This document shows, one piece after another, positions 36,301-45,344 of a stretch of 64,000 nucleotides of DNA (within the stretch, counting starts at the first letter, position 1; the number at the start of each line of letters is the position of its first letter). Source of the stretch: Mimachlamys varia (lineage: Eukaryota; Mollusca; Bivalvia; Pectinida; Pectinidae). The translations under genes were made by a program, and so were the position numbers. The notes beneath the pieces are model-generated. The model was not told the origin of the DNA, did not search any database, and saw nothing but the letters and a program-made list of their open reading frames with translations. The DNA lies in NCBI GenBank assembly GCA_947623455.1, contig OX392532.1:31594792-31658791 (forward strand), read 5' to 3'.

Positions 36301-37520
36301 TCAATCTGGATTCGATTCGTCTGTTCAAGTATCCTACAGGGACCAATTGTTAGAAGTGTTAGGCTATATCCAAGGGACACAACGTTTACGCACAGCGACC
36401 GCTAGGTGGCAGACCCGGGAGCTTTCAATTTTGCCATGATATATATATTCCAGGGGTGTAGATTACATAGGTGATCGTAACCCCAGGATATCGAGGATGC
36501 ATACTGTAGGGCGATGGCCACTCGCCAAAAAATGCAAGTAGGCCTACAATAATTTTCTACTCCCAATTTTGGAAATCAGCTCGCATTCGGCGAGTGCTGA
36601 ATTCAAACCCTGTAAGGTATTGAAAAAAAATAATGAGCCAAATTAAGTACAAATTTATTTGTTTGTTTTTTTAATTTAAGGGCATTAAACATGTTCTGCT
36701 CCAGTACTAATTATTTTGACATCTAAAAGCTCAGGTAAATCACCAAAAAAAATAGATTTTTTTTTCCATCATTTTTAACCTTTTCAAATAAAAAACATTA
36801 CAATTAATGCAAATCAAATAATTATATATATATATATATATATTCTTCAACTATAATTCTTTGTTTGGTACAATTGATCAATGTTCAATTGGTTATGTAA
36901 TAAACAATCTACGTTATTGTTATATAAACATCCTAGATTGGAGGCCCGATTTTGAAATGTAACAAGAAAATTGCGCAACTGCTTTCCCGTGATATGGACG
37001 TTATAATGCAAAAATACCATTTAAAACTATATTTTTCAACTAATTTAACCACGAATAATTCAAGAATTTTCGAACGTCTACACATGAAACTTGATAGCAC
37101 GAAATAAGTGAAATACGAGACGCATTATTTCCAGTTACAGATGAGGGATTTTGCATACCGATGTCGACACACCCTCTCTGGGTCCCATTAGAGAATTTGC
37201 AGCCACTGTGTTTAAAATCGATCAAAACCACCGATGTATATCAAATAAGCTATTAATAAGAAATCTTAAATCAAACTCAGAATTGCATATATTTGCCTAC
37301 AGATCATGACATGAAATATGTAAAGTACGATTCTGGATGGGTCAGCCGGAAGCGATAGCTTCTGATTTCAGAGAGAATCTCATCAACTGACCGACTTTCT
37401 TCTCCTGACATTACCATTATGCATCCGATTTGATGATAATAAAATGTTACTTCACATTTTTAGAAACCTACCTGAAATCACCAAAGCCTCACTGGGCCCG
37501 ACTGTGTGAATGTTTCCCAT
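21399..37520 (-). CDS. FLOT2: FLOT2 (flotillin-2 / reggie-1), complete
   Basis: Flotillin-2 is an SPFH-family scaffold on the inner face of plasma membrane and endosomes, usually oligomeric with flotillin-1. Nine coding exons on the minus strand: 37472-37520, 30536-30617, 29262-29476, 26940-27172, 25439-25558, 24640-24854, 23702-23885, 22049-22192, 21399-21431. All junctions are GT-AG and phases agree; total 1275 nt, 424 aa (428 in human). The first exon encodes MGNIHTVGPSEALVIS: Gly2 fits N-myristoylation, and Ile4 replaces the palmitoylated Cys4 of vertebrates. The SPFH domain occupies about residues 20-190 (ISLEVMTLNP, TVTGVAQCKIM, EQFLGK, QTLEGHLRAILG, VREVASPDVGKMGIEILSF). An Ala/Glu-rich coiled-coil flotillin domain follows (about 190-350, with EKIRLLGGAEAAAIEAVGKA). 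The C-terminus has QALTGVDLSKVLAKVPGASS. Wording such as MTLNP and DVGKMGIEILSFTIKD points to flotillin-2, not flotillin-1. Intron 1 (6.9 kb) contains a Ty3/Gypsy element in antisense orientation. Confidence 0.95.
22193..23701 (-). other. FLOT2 intron 7
   Basis: 1.5 kb, AT-rich. A repeat with CTGTAAAT(A/T)-type phrases and GAGGAAATTTACA (about 23180-23310) is shared with ARPC3 intron 5. No coding signal. Confidence 0.5.
24048..24214 (+). mobile_element. MITE with GGGCTGTTCC-type ends, copy b
   Basis: Begins GGACTGTTCATGAATTAACC, contains TAGGCAGATCTGGTTTTAAC, ends TGGAATACCCTTAA. Same family and orientation as 25963 and 27260. FLOT2 intron 6. Confidence 0.65.
24240..24475 (-). repeat. Dispersed element, inverted partner of 28015-28200
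   Basis: Contains AACTGTGTTTGCAAATATAGG and GAGCTTATTCAAGTAG; this stretch is the reverse complement, with scattered differences, of 28025-28180. A direct duplication of TTATTATTTTCAAAATGG occurs at 24370-24404. It lies in FLOT2 intron 6, opposite in orientation to the copy in intron 3. Confidence 0.7.
25963..26146 (+). mobile_element. MITE with GGGCTGTTCC-type ends, copy c
   Basis: About 184 bp with complementary ends GGCTGTTCCAGAATTAA and TAATTATGGAACAGCC; contains TATGCAGATCTGGTTTGA. The best-preserved member of the family. FLOT2 intron 4. Confidence 0.8.
26591..26719. repeat. Inverted repeat with about 50-bp arms
   Basis: Left arm CTATCTTTTATGTTATG ... GGAGTGTACTCT pairs with right arm AGAGTACACTCC ... 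CATAACATAAAAAATAG. The loop of about 28 nt contains CGCGAAGCGC. FLOT2 intron 4. Probably a small DNA element; ends not defined. Confidence 0.7.
27260..27587 (+). mobile_element. MITE with GGGCTGTTCC-type ends, copy d, interrupted
   Basis: Ends GGGCTGTTCCAGAATTAA and TTAATTATGGAAAAGCCC, with the family core ATGCAGATCTGGTTTTAACC at 27501. About 140 bp of unrelated sequence (about 27341-27485, GTTCACGCTGGG ... TGCAAACCCT) is inserted relative to copies b and c. FLOT2 intron 3. Confidence 0.7.
27865..28014. repeat. 150-bp inverted repeat (hairpin)
   Basis: GACTCTTTCATATGCGTG ... ATTCCACCC pairs with GGGTGGAATAT ... ATGAAAGAGTC. The inner part (CACAAAATGTG, AAACCC / GGGTTT, ACATTTTGTG) also pairs, so almost the whole unit folds. 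FLOT2 intron 3. Confidence 0.75.
28015..28424 (+). mobile_element. Element with TTTTTCTCTCATATC ends
   Basis: Left end TTTTTCTCTCATATCACC; right end GCGAGATATGAGAGAAAA. The left half is the same sequence as 24240-24475 in reverse. The right half carries two exact TGACGTCA octamers (28287-28294, 28314-28321). No convincing ORF. FLOT2 intron 3. Confidence 0.6.
28829..29067. mobile_element. MITE with ATCACATAACT ends, copy 1
   Basis: Ends GATCACATAACT and AGTTATGTGATAG. Homologous in reverse to the element at 63047-63683: shared CTCATTAATATA, AACTCTCAAATTCAT and GTCATGTCAT-type stretches. Contains one exact TGACGTCA (28941-28948). Similarity extends somewhat beyond the marked right end to about 29125. 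Confidence 0.6.
29916..30072. repeat. About 33-bp minisatellite in FLOT2 intron 2
   Basis: Five imperfect units of CACATAAC(A/G)ATAAAAATTC followed by ACAGGCTTTGT. Confidence 0.8.
30625..31300. repeat. About 36-40-bp minisatellite in FLOT2 intron 1
   Basis: At least 14 imperfect units of the type CAGGGGAGATAATAAACATG followed by TAATATTAGTCTATATA, with length variation between units. It begins at the intron 1 acceptor of FLOT2 exon 2, within about 10 bp of the splice site. Confidence 0.85.
31627..31813 (+). repeat. 5' LTR
   Basis: 187 bp, TG...CA termini. Compared base by base with 36152-36338, the only difference I see is T at 31771 versus A at 36296. No obvious TATA box. Confidence 0.93.
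31816..31829 (+). promoter_or_regulatory. Primer-binding site, probably tRNA-Ser
   Basis: TGGCGACGAGGATG starts two bases after the 5' LTR. It is complementary to a tRNA 3' end CATCCTCGTCGCCA, which fits a serine (GCU) tRNA as I remember it. The tRNA identity is inference; the TGG start and position are direct. Confidence 0.7.
31900..35520 (+). CDS. Gag-Pol polyprotein of the Ty3/Gypsy element, main frame
   Basis: From the ATG at 31900 (an in-frame GTG at 31885 precedes it) this frame gives about 1206 aa. Approximate positions: Gag with two CCHC zinc knuckles at 213-248 (CYRCGLVGH, CKKCGQIGH); aspartic protease with DSGA at 324; reverse transcriptase with the catalytic ISDD at 598-601; RNase H with VTDAS at 745-749; integrase with the HHCC zinc domain (H955 to C991) and D1019, D1074, E1110 spaced as D-D35-E. 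All core catalytic residues seem present. The frame ends at TAG 35518-35520 shortly before the integrase C-terminal region, which continues in another frame (35520-35894). The simplest reading is a single-base loss in the A run at about 35493-35495. The copy is therefore probably defective unless the base loss is a sequencing error. Confidence 0.9.
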   Translation: MSKIIQLNGLSSFEPRGDPNKLRQTWERWMRSFELFAIGKGVKDHDQKKALLLHCAGPEVQDIFFTLPEGTGDDVYARAVNVLDTHFKGQVNIPYERYCFRKLCQDDENIEQFIVRLKQQAQLCKFDKVDEEIRDQIIEKCKSHKLRTRLLEKGEDLTLDQVRTIAQALETSESQARRIENPQGASNATSSASVHSVHSKPGGSNHGQSKGTCYRCGLVGHFGRDPQCPAKGKKCKKCGQIGHFYKCCKTKEKGDNPRSYSSTSSNYKKSHKYGKKGKVHAVAPGTGSDTGSEDEYAFKVTQGSRSSECFKVVLDEQEVEFVIDSGATVNIIDSEMWENLKRNHIRCTSQRTDKKLFAYGAKEPLKLIGKFSTKISVPDTSKQIESDIYVMDGHGPALLGKHTAVKLGILRVGTVVNAVSETDIFEGIGKLKDYQLTLHIDKTVQPVAQRMYRVPYSLRQKVSDKIAELEAKDIIEKVNKPSSWVSPVIVVPKPDGDIRLCVDMRQANKSILRERHPIPTVDEIMYNMNGSELFSKLDLKYGYHQIELDEESRDVTTFVTHTGLYRYKRLMFGINSAPEKYQQVISQVLHACEGVQNISDDIVIHGRTKEEHDMRLMKALDRIKERGLTLNKGKCQIGLDKITFMGHMLSRNGIGPTSERVKAIVEAKAPSSATEIRSFLGLVNFSGRYIPHLATISEPLRKLTKTGVTFTWEKEQQDSFEKLKESLAQADTLGHFRLDAKTQVVTDASNVGLGAVLVQYEGNNPKVISYASKALSDVERKYSTTEKEALAVVWALEKFRLYLYGIKFELVTDHKPLEALYGPRSKPSARIERFTITYIPGKKNVADALSRLVTTHAESRSVQSRVESDTVDYVHFVAREATPAALSTREVEEVSKLDEELSAVRDCLRACRWDKSCTHYYPVRDEICQLGYLVLRGTRLVIPQNLRLKCIQLAHQGHLGVVGTKQQLRTKVWWPHMDSDVEKYVKSCHGCQIVDGKMHPEEITPTPLPTGPWQDVAIDFMGPLPSGHYILVVVDYYSRYFEIEVTKDTSTEKVTDILENMFCRHGLPCSVTSDNGPQFRSGKFKEYLSGNGIEHRRVTPLHPAANGEVERQNRSLLKRIKIAHSESKDWRREIRTYLLAYRSTPHKVTGVSPAELMFGRKLRTKLPQKEEMGRKTLEEGVRDRDTEMKYKNKLYVDANAVLEGLI
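35520..35894 (+). pseudogene. Frame-shifted C-terminal end of Pol
   Basis: 124 codons in a different frame from the main ORF, with VGDTVLLKR, the usual C-terminal integrase region of Gypsy elements. They are followed by an acidic tail ending KHLPKKFGDFIMS and a TAA stop. Homologous position and the lack of its own ATG show that it is the displaced end of the polyprotein, not a separate gene. Confidence 0.85.
36138..36151 (+). other. Polypurine tract
   Basis: AGGAAAAGAGGAGA lies directly before the 3' LTR, the expected primer for plus-strand DNA synthesis. Confidence 0.85.
36152..36338 (+). repeat. 3' LTR
   Basis: 187 bp, nearly identical to 31627-31813. Followed by the target duplication GGGAC. 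Confidence 0.93.
36344..37471 (-). other. FLOT2 intron 1, part beyond the LTR element
   Basis: 1.1 kb with an AT microsatellite at about 36826-36843 and several A/T homopolymers; no coding signal. The FLOT2 exon 1 donor is GTAGGT at 37466-37471. Confidence 0.5.
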
Positions 37521-38699
37521 CTTTCGGTTTCCAACTCTGTAGTTGCAGCCGTATTTGTAAATACTACAGCATATGCAAATTAGCAGTAAACAGACTGAAG
37601 CGTATAATCAAAATCACATGTCCGGATGTCGGACAAACTTATCCGGAAATCTTGAAAATAAATTAACATAAATAATTATCTAAAAAAATCTATGTTTAAG
37701 CGAATCAGACAAAATAGGAAAGATACAACATGAGTCTGTATATATTTCGCATTTGATCATAATTTGTTTCAAAGTATAAAAACCATATTATAATGATAAT
37801 TTAGAATATCTAGGTGTATACATCAGTAAAATATTAATATTATTAGTATAATCGGAACAAAGATCTAGAAAAGCAACGATTTATAAAGGTGTTGTTGAAC
37901 GTCAATCACTCATCAGTCCTTCCGTAAAGAAAACACTTGAAACAATTAAAAGTCATGCTTATACACACAATATATGTATACATATAGATATAAAACAAAG
38001 CCTTATGGTGTACCATATATGCATGCTGAGAGGGGATTATAGATTTATTGGCCTATACGTTCGTGCAATGGTCACAGTACTCGTGCACTAAACTTACAAA
38101 TTCCCACGGCTGCCGTAAATAAACCCATACCATGGTCGATTGAAGGTTTCGATGCAATATTTTTAATATTGTACGTGTCTGAATAATTCAGTATTTAGAA
38201 AGCTACGACAACATTATAACAAACCACCGATCGAGTAGCCACAAATGTACATATATAATGGAATCAATTAAACCTTAGACGTATACACTTTATACGTCTC
38301 TGATTAAACCGTTAAATTTTGTTTCTTTCTCTGTATCATAAGGAAATGCAGTCCTCAATTTTCAAACGTAATTCTTTCACTGGAGATGGATTGATGTTGC
38401 AAAACTTGTTTCCAAATCCAAAAGCATGTTCTAAATATCATAACAAACACGGTTTGTGTTACGCTATTCTTGAACTAGTGTATGACCGAATATTTGTCAG
38501 GGAGTTTCAATGAAGAAGTTATAATACCTAAAATATTTTTTTCAGTAATTTAATTATGCGTCCTTTTAATGAAGTATGATGCACCAATTATCTTGCTTTC
38601 TAAAGTGAAATAAAGTTTTTAATTTAGCATGTTTACCGATATCTAATACTCGTATGCTTCCTTTATTTTTTTACAACGAAAGCAGGAGTGGTAGAATGC
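37521..38699. other. Upstream region of FLOT2
   Basis: Sequence immediately upstream (minus sense) of the FLOT2 start; the proximal part should hold the 5' UTR and promoter, but I see no clear TATA box or CpG-rich stretch. Noncoding otherwise. Confidence 0.35.
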
Positions 38700-38814
38700 A
38701 CTGCAAGATCTGGACCAGTATTCCATCATGAAACCGTTCTCGGGCTCAAGCATGGATAGCATGTGCTTTCTCTGAAAATAAAACGTATTACACTATATCC
38801 TAATACAGGTTAAT

Positions 38815-39465
38815 CGTTGAATGTTAAGACTGGTAGATATATCATGGTATCCGCAGAACACAAAGGTTATTACATGCATTGTGTGATAGTAATAACATTG
38901 AAGACGAAACTCATTTTATATTGATATGTCCAATTTTTCTAGAATTAAAAGTTAAATATATAAAACCATAATATTGTCATCGTCGACCATCCGTTTTCAA
39001 ATTGACTGAGCTGTTCACAAACAATAACATAAAACTTTGGAATTTTGGAAGATATCTAATTCATGCTACGGCTATTGGCTAAGAGGAAATTGCTTTTAAA
39101 TAGTTGATACATTCGTTCGTATTTTTTTTAATTATTCGGATAAACTTAATTGGTTAACCTGTTTCTTACAATAACGTTTCAAAGAACATGTAATTTTGTA
39201 AATTTCGACATGGATATTTCACATGTATAGAGGTAGTTTCAAACTGATACTTTTGTTTGGATGTTGTTTGGTATTCATTTGTTTTCGGATTTTCTCACGA
39301 TAAAGCCATTACATATTGTCGTAGTGAGCTGTATTATAAATAGTATTTGAATTGTGTTGGCTGCGGTCTCCAACATCTTGCAAAATTATATATGATTTAA
39401 TATGTATGTGTATTGTAATCCTATATGCTGTTGCATACGGAATGAAATAAAATTGAACCAAATTG
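38815..39465 (+). pseudogene. Non-LTR retrotransposon 3' remnant 1
   Basis: The plus frame reads LLHALCDSNNIEDETHFILI followed by C, then after a stop RRPSVFKLTELFTNNNIKLW and FGRYLIHATAIG. The Cys/His pattern and the PSVFKLTEL block are typical of the C-terminal end of non-LTR (LINE) polyproteins common in marine invertebrates. The coding part is interrupted by stops. A 3' tail follows, ending near AATAAAATTGAACC. 5'-truncated and dead. Confidence 0.65.
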
Positions 39466-40089
39466 AATCTTAACCCGTACCAGACTTAGACATTTTGATA
39501 GATATAGATGTCTGATGTGGGGCCCAGAACCAGATATGATGTAGGGGTCAGAGGAAACTCCGTCTAATGAATGGATTTTGTGTCCAGGCCGAATTTCTTG
39601 TTCCTGTTCCTGATTAATCAGGAAAAGTTATTCTGCTTATGATTTGGGTAAATATTTAAGCAGTGTTTAAATTCGACTTTTTTAACCTTTGACATGATTT
39701 AAGAGAACTATAAGAAAGTTGGAATGAGCACAAAATCATGTTTTGAATGCGAGAATGGTTTCAAGAATGCAGACCGGTATTCGAATCCGGGACCATCAAA
39801 ACTCCAAACGGCGCTCAAATTATTGAGCTTAAACTTTGTAAACACAATATTGGTGTGTCTTCAAATGATCGAGAAGCAAAAGTTTGAATATTTTCTTGAA
39901 TTTTTTACTGTTCTGAATCATCGAAAATTTATAAAAACAATCACTTTAATTCTGTAAGCTCCCACCAAACATAATATAAGCAATACATTTCACTAAGATA
40001 GAATTTTTAAAGTCATCATATATTTTTCTTATTTTTATTTTACAAAACTAGAACACTGATCTGTTAGGGTGGGTCCACTATGTTATTTG

Positions 40090-40660
40090 ACCCTAATATT
40101 TATAAGCAGTTATGCAAAATCTGACCTTGACTTTTGATTTGATGACCTTGGGATAAAGATGTAAACTCATGATGAGTTTGACCGTTGATCCTATGACTTG
40201 GTTTAGTGACTTATTTTTCAAAGTACGTAATAAGACACAGCGAGGGACCGTTGGCATCACTTTGGTGTGGACCTTTGTTGGACAGAAACCGATTGCATAG
40301 GTTACTGAATATATATTGCACCCCTTGACCTTTGACCTTTGGTCCTGAAAAGGGGGGCATAATAATCAGGTTGCGCTGTTAGTACCACATAAAGGGATTT
40401 TTACCCCCCCCCCCCCATTAAAGTGTAATTTCTGACATTGTGATCATTAAATTGGGTCTATGTGGGCTGTTACAAGGTTCAAACCTAGGCCCTATACTAT
40501 TACAACATTACTAGACGGTCGTTAGGTGATATTTCACTGTATGCCTAAACAGTTCCACACAATTATTGAACTATTTTGAGGGTTTTCAAAATCAAAGCTT
40601 CGCTGTGTCTTGTGGGAAGAGGGTTGTCACATAGTTATATTCTCGAATAATTTTTTTTTA
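40090..40660. repeat. Repeat-like segment with TGACCTTTGACC phrases
   Basis: Contains CTTGACCTTTGACCTTTGG (40325-40343), a C homopolymer near 40404-40417 and noncoding sequence of the dispersed-repeat type. Ends could not be defined. Confidence 0.35.
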
Positions 40661-40754
40661 CAACCTGTGAAGTTTTCAATACTGTAAACAAAATTTCTCC
40701 TGAATATTAACAGAGTTTGATTACTATCAAACAATCAACGTTTTATCATTTCAG

Positions 40755-40943
40755 ACAAAAAACAGAGATCAGAACACAGTTAGGTACAGACACAAGTCTT
40801 TCTCGTTTGAGGAATCACGGGTATGGAATAATCTTCCAAATGAATACAGGAAAGTGGAAAACTTCAATGAATTCAGAAGACTGATCCACATCTGGGTTGG
40901 CCCACTGTGTTTTTGTTCTATTTGTCTGCCCGCAGCATTGTAA
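40755..40943 (+). pseudogene. Non-LTR retrotransposon C-terminal remnant 2
   Basis: 62 codons ending in TAA: FSFEESRVWNNLPNEYR, then FNEFRRLIHIW and a CFCSICLPAAL end. The VWNNLP ... FKR/FRR ... W-G-x-x-C-x-C-x-x-C pattern is the extreme C-terminus of many non-LTR polyproteins. A long noncoding AT-rich tail follows. 5'-truncated. Confidence 0.7.
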
Positions 40944-42838
40944 TATGTGCCTGTTTTTGTTGCTTATTTATAATTTGTTTTAATATATTCTGAACATTTG
41001 AATTTAGATTGCTTAGTTACTTTGCTTTGAATGTGTTTTTTTTCTTTTTTTTTTTTGTATCTTGCATTTATAGTTTGTCATCATTTTTGACTAGTTAGCC
41101 TTATATCCTGCTTGAATTTAATATATTTTCCCTAAATTCATCATAACCGTATTTCAATTCACACTATATTAGTGTATATTCAGTCAAATTTTACCTTTTG
41201 CTTTGTTAGCATATATGTATATTCAGGGACGTATATGTATACGTCCCTTGTATATTATTCTTTTCTCGATGGTGTTTTATAGTAACACTGCTTTCACATA
41301 AATCCTAGTGCTCATTTTTAACCAACACATCTTACCATTGTTTACTGTGATCTTAACCTTCATTGTTGTTGTTATTACATACAGTTACTCGCCAAAAGTC
41401 TTTCATTTTTTTTTTATTTTGCTATATGTTCATTGTATTTCCAATTTTTTTCAATGAATTTTACTGAGTTCGTTTCTGGATGGATTTTGACAATTTTTTG
41501 TCATTTGGTACAGAAATATACAAGGTTTCCTCTCATAAAATGTATTTAATTTTCAGTTGTGTATTTATGGAGCTATACAGAATTATCTCCACTGCTAATT
41601 TCTATGTGACGCCATTTCTCTATATAACGGTACCAAAATGACGTCAAAATGGCGTTCCGAAAATTGGATGTTGCAAATAATTATGATTTCTCTAATTATA
41701 CATAACAGAAAACAGTGAAAATATTACGAGATGAAACAGGAAACAATTCTCTTTAAGTACACACAATTTCGTTAAAAATGATCCCGAAACGAAGTCAGGA
41801 AAATTCATCGAAATATTTTGGAAATACAAAGAATATAATATAATATTAGGTTAGATATATTTTAAAGTCCGCTCTACAATATACCTTAGATCTAATTTCA
41901 TATAAAATAATTAAAATATAACGTGTATCCCTTCCCCTACTTCAGACCTGTCCCATATCCGGTTGATGCCTTTCCGTCATTTGCTTTACAGTTAGTATAT
42001 CCTTTAAATTATTTTGAAATAGTTTTAAGACAAAGGATGTTTTTTATATTTCTGGGACACATGTTCCAATTTTAAAAGCATCAAAAGTTACTTGCATTCA
42101 TTTGTAAAAATAAACGCTAAATTAATTTTATTACGAAACACGAAATATCGTCTATCTCGATAATGCGCGAGATTTCAATTTCTGACGCACAACAGAGAAT
42201 GCGAGGAGGCTTGGATAACGATTCGGTAAGTTGCCCAGTCTCCCCCAAATAGAAACCGAGATGCGTTCTTTGTCCATAAACCCTTCTTTTTACATATTGA
42301 TCATTCGCAACGATGAGGTGACTATAGTCTAGTTTCATTAAAATTAGGAAAACTGTTGACGTTTGTTTTCCTCTCGAAGAGAGAGAATGAATAAGATGGT
42401 ACACGGACCTGTCCGAAATGACTAGTAGGGAGAACTGGGGTAACTGAACAGCATTGTGATGCTTGATCAAATTAAACTTAACAGTAATACTTTAGACGAG
42501 ATATGTGTAAATCTATTTAAGAATGTGCAGAAATTAGTTTGACTGTCATCTAAGTCAGGTGATCATGGGCTGTCGATTGCGATCCGCGGTTATTCGACAG
42601 CTATTTTCAATTTTGTATGGGCCTATTTGTTAGTTCCCGCTTTCAGTTGATATACACGTGCTGTCAAAGAGACTTAAATGTCCGTTATATCTTCGAGTCT
42701 GAAGTGAGAAAATTGACATTCAGTCTTTTGTAAATGATAGAAAGCAGCAATCTATTAATAGAATAGGATTTTCTGCTGATTGTCAATTTTATACGCCTAT
42801 GCCTCTTCAAGGCTCTTGTTTACATGCCAGGGGTACCG

Positions 42839-43507
42839 TAGTCCGAAGGGTTCTGACTCTCTGACCCGCTAAATATTTTGACGACAGGCGGGTGGAGAGT
42901 CAGAATTCCTGCTTAGTAAAAAAGTGGAAATTTTACCGACCCGTGCACGGGTCGCCTTTTAAGCCGTGTTTTATAAAATGAAACATTTTCGATCACATGT
43001 TAATTAAGTATCAATGGAAAGAACAGATATTTTCCCACTAACCTACACATTTAATCAAGTCACAGGAGGTCGCAAACCAACTGTCGTCATCCATTTCTAA
43101 AAAATAACCAGTTTCCTGACATCTGTTTGAAAATGGCCGCCGCCTAACATCACGTGATCAAAATAGGTTAGTTCAGAACATAATTCTCGCGGGATCTCGC
43201 GACGCGCGGCCATTTTCAAACAGATGTGAGGAAACTGGTTATTTTTTTAGAAATGTGTGGCGACAGTTAGTTTACGACCTCCTGTGACTTGATTAAATGT
43301 GTAGGTTAGTAGAAAAATATCTGTTCTTTCCATTGCTACCTATTTTACATGTGATCGAAAATGTTTCATATTATAAACACAGCTTAAACAGTGACCCGTG
43401 CACGGGTTTGTAAAATTTCCACTTTTTAACTAATGAGGAATTCTGACTCTCCACCCGCCTGTCGTCAAAATATTTAGCGGGTCAGAGAGTCAGAACCCTT
43501 CGGACTA
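42839..43507. mobile_element. 669-bp fold-back element with 9-bp target duplications (Mutator-like)
   Basis: Begins TAGTCCGAAGGGTTCTGACT and ends with the complement (AGTCAGAACCCTTCGGACTA). The arms pair over nearly the whole length (for example CCCGTGCACGGGT on both sides, AAACAGATGT / ACATCTGTTT). Flanked by GGGGTACCG at 42830-42838 and 43508-43516. A 9-bp duplication with long terminal inverted repeats is the usual mark of Mutator-like elements. No transposase; nonautonomous. A CG-rich centre (43170-43215) contains CTCGCGGGATCTCGCGACGCGCG-type sequence. Confidence 0.88.
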
Positions 43508-43891
43508 GGGGTACCGGTGTGATAACAATAACATAATTTTGTGAACCCCTGAGAAAACATGTTGAATGAGATAACGAGGAAATAAATTAGTCATTTAGCT
43601 TGAGACTGATGAGTGAACCATTACAAGAAATTTTATTTAATGTTCTATACAAGATAACAAGGACCGACAAGGAACATTAGCTCTGAAGTGTTATTATTTT
43701 GACAAATATAGCAAAATGTCACAGCAAGGTATTAAAGGGGCTATTGCTATATATTTCATACTCCGCAAATTGAAAATCTGGTTATAAGTTATGAAACAGA
43801 TTGATAACTATAAGCAATTCAAATCGCCAGCTCTGGTGCATATGTGTATTTGTTTATAAGATTAAAATATTGTGTTGTCTTGGTGGCTATG

Positions 43892-44020
43892 TATACTGAT
43901 CATGATCATGAGGCCTACAGGAACTCGTTCTTCCCAAGATCAGTGAAGGAATGGAATTCGCTACCAGACCATGTAACAACATCACCGATCCTTTCGCAAT
44001 TAACCGCTAGATTTCCTTAA
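43892..44020 (+). pseudogene. Non-LTR retrotransposon C-terminal remnant 3
   Basis: About 42 codons ending in TAA: AYRNSFFPRSVKEWNSLPDH, then SPILSQLTARFP. The SFFPR-x-W-N-LP block is the usual C-terminal end of a different non-LTR family from 40755. 5'-truncated. Confidence 0.65.
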
Positions 44021-45344
44021 AACTTTTATATGTTGATTATGCTACCAGGTAGAGATGATCTTGTAAAAATCTGAACATTCCAATGACTTGTTTCATTTTT
44101 GGTGAAAAACACCATAAAAATGATATTTCTCAAAATTTAATATTTTCAAGTTTTTTTCTTGTGAATGTTCTTGAAAATCATAAACGTACAAAAAAAAAAA
44201 GAAATAAAATCAATAGCTACCTCCAAAAAAATATATATGGAAAGATCATGAGACCAAACTATTTTTACAAAGTGTGTTATTTTTATATCTAGCGGTCAAA
44301 TTTCAGAATTCAGTCAAATTTTTTTCATAACATATATATAGCTACATAAAGCAAATGCAAAAAAGTTGAAAATATCATAGACAAGCTTTTTATGCTACTT
44401 ATTGAAAACTAGATGTAAAACTGTGTCTAGGGTAGGTTGTCTCCCTTGATGCTATTAGGAAGTTTTTGTTGTGGGTAGTATTCTTACATAACATACATGT
44501 ATATACTGTGAATGTGTACATGCCTAAAACATTTTAGAGTACAACAACTACCGTTCTGTGTTATACATTGTATTTTCAACTGCATAATACTTAATAGTGC
44601 ATATAGAATGACACCAGGCACAGCCCTTGTTTAAACGTTCTGCCAACATGGATAATTCTAACGCTTGGCATCCCTCTCTCCAGTTTGAGAAACAATGGCC
44701 AGTTGTGCAGGTACTATAGGCCTACCTTCAGATTCTGTTTCTGTTGTCCTCGCTGTCAGTGTCCTACCATGTGTCCATATTTTGTAAATCTATTCTTGTT
44801 GTTTTGCAATAGGAATGGTCTTGACAATACTTGATTTCTTTGTAATCTTGAGTTGAAGACTTGGACCGCCCCCTCTCATCTCGCCATTGTTGACATCGCG
44901 AAAAATCTCTGTGTAACACTAAGCACATTTGATACCCCATTTTCAAAAATCTAAAAGCATGTTTGTTATTGTGTCTTTATGCTCAGCAATTGTATACATA
45001 GTTTGGGGTGGGGATCAATTGAATTGAAACTTGGTCTCAAACTATCATACTAAATAAAATACCTAACCTCAATTTAAAAGAAATTGTGAAACATGTTTTG
45101 GTATTTTGAGGCAATAACATGGGAATTTTGAGAATTTGTGTTAAAGTTCACTTTTGAAACTTGACGTAACACGCTCTGATTTTAACACTAATCTGAACGA
45201 TTCGACCTTACCAAACCATTAATCATGACTAGACATGTATCCATCAAGCTGTTCTCCGAAAAAACTGACCATGTATTAGTTCAAATATCTGAGAAATTAA
45301 TGAATATTTAAAGATTTTTCAGTGAAATGCCTCTTTCCCACGAA
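44021..45344. other. Intergenic sequence
   Basis: AT-rich, with many short ORFs that have no recognisable domain and no splice support. I see no gene here. Confidence 0.4.

Larger units (their letters stand above)
31622..36343 (+). mobile_element. Ty3/Gypsy LTR retrotransposon with 5-bp target duplication
   Basis: Element proper 31627-36338 (4712 bp), flanked by GGGAC on both sides (31622-31626, 36339-36343). In order: 187-bp LTR, primer-binding site, gag-pol, polypurine tract, LTR. The LTRs begin TGTAG and end CTACA and differ at one position that I can find. Domain order protease-RT-RNase H-integrase defines Ty3/Gypsy (Metaviridae). Short LTRs, a single gag-pol frame and total size recall the Steamer-like/Mag-type elements of bivalves (inference). 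It is inserted in FLOT2 intron 1 antisense to the gene. No envelope-like gene is present. Confidence 0.93.

Noticed and set aside
21399..37520. Flotillin-1 instead of flotillin-2
   Set aside because: The MGN start, MTLNP block, MGIEILSFTIKD and the TGVDLSK end fit flotillin-2.
39724..39957. 77-codon plus-strand ORF
   Set aside because: No similarity I recognise, low-complexity end, between retroelement debris.
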